From assembly GCA_002951815.1 (NCBI GenBank), contig CP019454.1:3235837-3299836 (forward strand): a DNA stretch of 64,000 nt, read 5' to 3'. The stretch is from Sulfobacillus thermotolerans. Its GTDB lineage: Bacteria > Bacillota > Sulfobacillia > Sulfobacillales > Sulfobacillaceae. The notes below the pieces were generated by a model. The model worked only from the letters and a program-made list of their open reading frames with translations. It made no database searches and was not told where the DNA came from. Below are positions 62,460 to 64,000 of this stretch, in pieces. The translations under genes were made by a program, and so were the position numbers. Position 1 is the stretch's first letter; each line of letters opens with the position of its first letter.

Positions 62460-63597
62460 GCAAATTGATCGCCGCATTGATGTCGCGGTCGTGGTGTGTG
62501 TGACATTCTGGGCACGTCCACTCCCGCATAGCGAGCGGCATTTTCGGCATTTTGTATCCACACGCGGAACACGTTTTGCTGCTCGGATACCAACGGCTCA
62601 CGATGACCACCGTTTTCCCGCATTGGGCCGCTTTGTATGCGAGTTGCCGACGGAATTCCCCAAAGCCCATATCAGCAATCGCCCGGGCGAGAGGATGATT
62701 TTTGAGCATCCCGGCGACGTTCAGGTCCTCGATGGCCATGACATCGAAGCGCTGCACAAGATCGGTGGTCAGTTGGTGTAACGCATCCGCCCGGATATTC
62801 GCAATCCGCGCATGGAGTCGGGCCATGCGCCGCTGCGTCTTTCGCATATTCTGGGACAAGGGCATGGGCATCCCTTTCGGGGTGGGCTGGCCGGGCTGAA
62901 GCCCGGCGCGGACTTTGGCGACTTCCATCTGGCGACTGAATTGTTTCGATAACCGACGAAGCTGTGCCAAGGCGTCCGCATAGGCTTTCGGTCCCACGAT
63001 CTTCTCTCCGGTCGAGAGCGTCGCCAACGCCGACACGCCCAAATCCACGCCGACTACCGCTTGGCTTTCGCGGCGGACACTGGGGGGATCGGGAAGTTCG
63101 ACGGTGACGCTCAAAAACCAGCGATCAGCGGTCCGCGACACGGTGCCTTCTACCACTGTGCCGATAAATCGCAACGGTTCGTGCATGCGCACCCAGCCTA
63201 ATTTGGGAATATGCACTTTTTGCCCTTTGACCGTGAATGGGTCGTTGGTGAGCGTAAAGCTGTCGTGTCGGCCCTTTTTCTTAAACGTGGGATACTCGGC
63301 GATCCCCGCAAAGAAATTCTTGAACGCTTGACCCAAGTGCATAATCGCCATCTGGGGGGCGTTCTTGGTAACCTCCAGCATCCAGGGGAAGGCGTCGCGC
63401 TTGAGTGCATTGAGTTGACGCCGCAGAGCGGCTTCGGTCGGCTTGGGCAACGTAGGATCGGCTTTCCATGCGTCGAACTGTTGTTGCCACTGATCCAAGG
63501 CCCAATTGTACGCGAAACGGGCCGTCCCGGCGGCCTTGCGGAAATACGTCTCTTGAACGTTATTCGGGTCGAGCGCAATCTTATGGGCCAGAATCAT
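62410..63597 (-). CDS. tnpB: TnpB RNA-guided endonuclease, intact copy
   Basis: 395 residues with the complete TnpB set: RuvC Asp in VVGVDLGVSAL (D185), Glu in MAIEDLNVAGM (E290), zinc finger Cys at 343, 346, 362 and 365 (TCSACGYKM and WTCPECHTHH) and the last Asp in HDRDINAAINLR (D372). The N-terminal part has the OrfB HTH-like region (TARFAYNWALDQWQQQFDAW). TnpB is guided by an RNA from the element's right end and cuts DNA next to a short motif, favouring retention of the element. It overlaps tnpA by ATGA. The copy at 30341 differs at codon 275, where this one has CAA. Confidence 0.95.
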   Translation of the reverse strand: MILAHKIALDPNNVQETYFRKAAGTARFAYNWALDQWQQQFDAWKADPTLPKPTEAALRRQLNALKRDAFPWMLEVTKNAPQMAIMHLGQAFKNFFAGIAEYPTFKKKGRHDSFTLTNDPFTVKGQKVHIPKLGWVRMHEPLRFIGTVVEGTVSRTADRWFLSVTVELPDPPSVRRESQAVVGVDLGVSALATLSTGEKIVGPKAYADALAQLRRLSKQFSRQMEVAKVRAGLQPGQPTPKGMPMPLSQNMRKTQRRMARLHARIANIRADALHQLTTDLVQRFDVMAIEDLNVAGMLKNHPLARAIADMGFGEFRRQLAYKAAQCGKTVVIVSRWYPSSKTCSACGYKMPKMPLAMREWTCPECHTHHDRDINAAINLRTVAESSVRSSSPVSA

Positions 63598-64000
63598 GAT
63601 GACGCCTCCTCCACGGCGTGTCTCACGCCGTCGAGCAATTTTTGGTTCTTGCGGGAGCGGCTGCCGTAGAGCCGAGCCGAAAACACGGTGATTATTTCGA
63701 GGACGTCTTGAGCCAGCTCTTCCTCAAAGGTCGTGTCCTCGCCTTGATTGAGAATCACCACCTCCACCTGCTTGGCTTCGCAGATCGCAAAGACGAGCTC
63801 CGCCCCAAAGCGCACGAGACGGTCCTTATGGGTCACAACCAGCCGACCGACCCGGTCGGCGAGGATGTCATTTAAGAGGCGCTTGAGACCCTTTTTGTGA
63901 TAATTCATCCCGGATCCGAGATCCGCCACGACCTCAAAGGTCCACCCTTGACGGGCACAATAGATCTCCAGCACGTGCTTTTGCCGCTCCAGATCGTCTT
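63594..64000 (-). CDS. tnpA: IS607-family serine recombinase TnpA, copy B (cut by window edge)
   Basis: The last 135 or so residues of TnpA, nearly the same as 31525-31931, including THKDRLVRFGAELVFAICEA and the C-terminal FSARLYGSRSRKNQKLL. One visible difference is HVLEIYC where copy A has QVLEIYC. The HTH and catalytic Ser lie beyond the window. Confidence 0.9.
   Translation of the reverse strand, partial: DDLERQKHVLEIYCARQGWTFEVVADLGSGMNYHKKGLKRLLNDILADRVGRLVVTHKDRLVRFGAELVFAICEAKQVEVVILNQGEDTTFEEELAQDVLEIITVFSARLYGSRSRKNQKLLDGVRHAVEEASS

Larger units (their letters stand above)
62258..64000 (-). mobile_element. IS607-family element, copy B (runs off the right edge)
   Basis: Almost identical to copy A (30189-32212). 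The CC core is at 62258-62259 and the body starts at 62260; by comparison it should end at about 64279, outside the window. It lies 13 bases after the STAND gene stop and does not break it. tnpB is intact here. Confidence 0.9.

Overview
The window reads as chromosomal DNA of a Gram-positive-type (Firmicutes) bacterium of roughly 53% GC. Strong AGGAGG-like ribosome binding sites, frequent GTG and TTG starts, lipobox lipoproteins and secreted proteins without outer-membrane partners support this. The gene mix (two GGDEF-EAL proteins, a metalloid-type ArsR unit, IS607 elements, secreted beta-propeller proteins, glucan uptake with GH15) fits a Sulfobacillus-like acidophile, but that genus is an inference from style, not from a marker gene.

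Layout. 1-1070: an IS607-type element running off the left edge. 1374-6548: two divergent membrane/PAS GGDEF-EAL c-di-GMP genes. 6771-9085: a LysR regulator divergent from an APC amino-acid permease. 9232-11389: an ArsR-type regulator, a Cys-rich small protein and an MFS transporter, with near-identical 23-bp sites in front of the first two genes in mirrored orientation. 11440-14114: an RluA-like/glutaredoxin fusion, a SAM methyltransferase and an ECHDC3-like crotonase. 14476-17328: a lysE remnant, a structured non-coding stretch, a FUSC-family exporter and a small CxxC protein. 17594-21728: a translationally coupled adaptor-ATPase-permease operon of MacAB type. 22012-27738: a decayed ABC ATPase and a glycosyltransferase cluster in which two GT4-GT2 proteins converge and overlap.

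27925-51375 is rich in surface proteins: a secreted repeat protein, an MFS gene split by an IS607 element, a lipoprotein, a PIG-V-like mannosyltransferase, two beta-propeller proteins sharing the same C-terminal domain, an RND pump, a NERD protein, a TPR-GT2 glycosyltransferase, a 1004-residue Ig-like surface protein and a ribbon-helix-helix regulator.

51761-59903 is a glucan/oligosaccharide utilisation locus: a LacI regulator whose reading frame runs, after one frameshift, directly into a glycogen-debranching-type glycosidase, divergent from a binding protein, two permeases and a GH15 enzyme. 60087-62245 holds a STAND ATPase with a C-terminal HTH, coupled to a small upstream ORF. A second copy of the IS607 element closes the window.

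The observations most worth following are: the LacI-glycosidase fusion and its apparent 19-bp repeat collapse; the shared C-terminal domain of two different beta-propeller proteins; the RluA-glutaredoxin fusion lacking the catalytic Asp; the mirrored ArsR operators; and the two IS607 copies, which define element ends and a GG-core insertion that splits an MFS gene exactly in frame.
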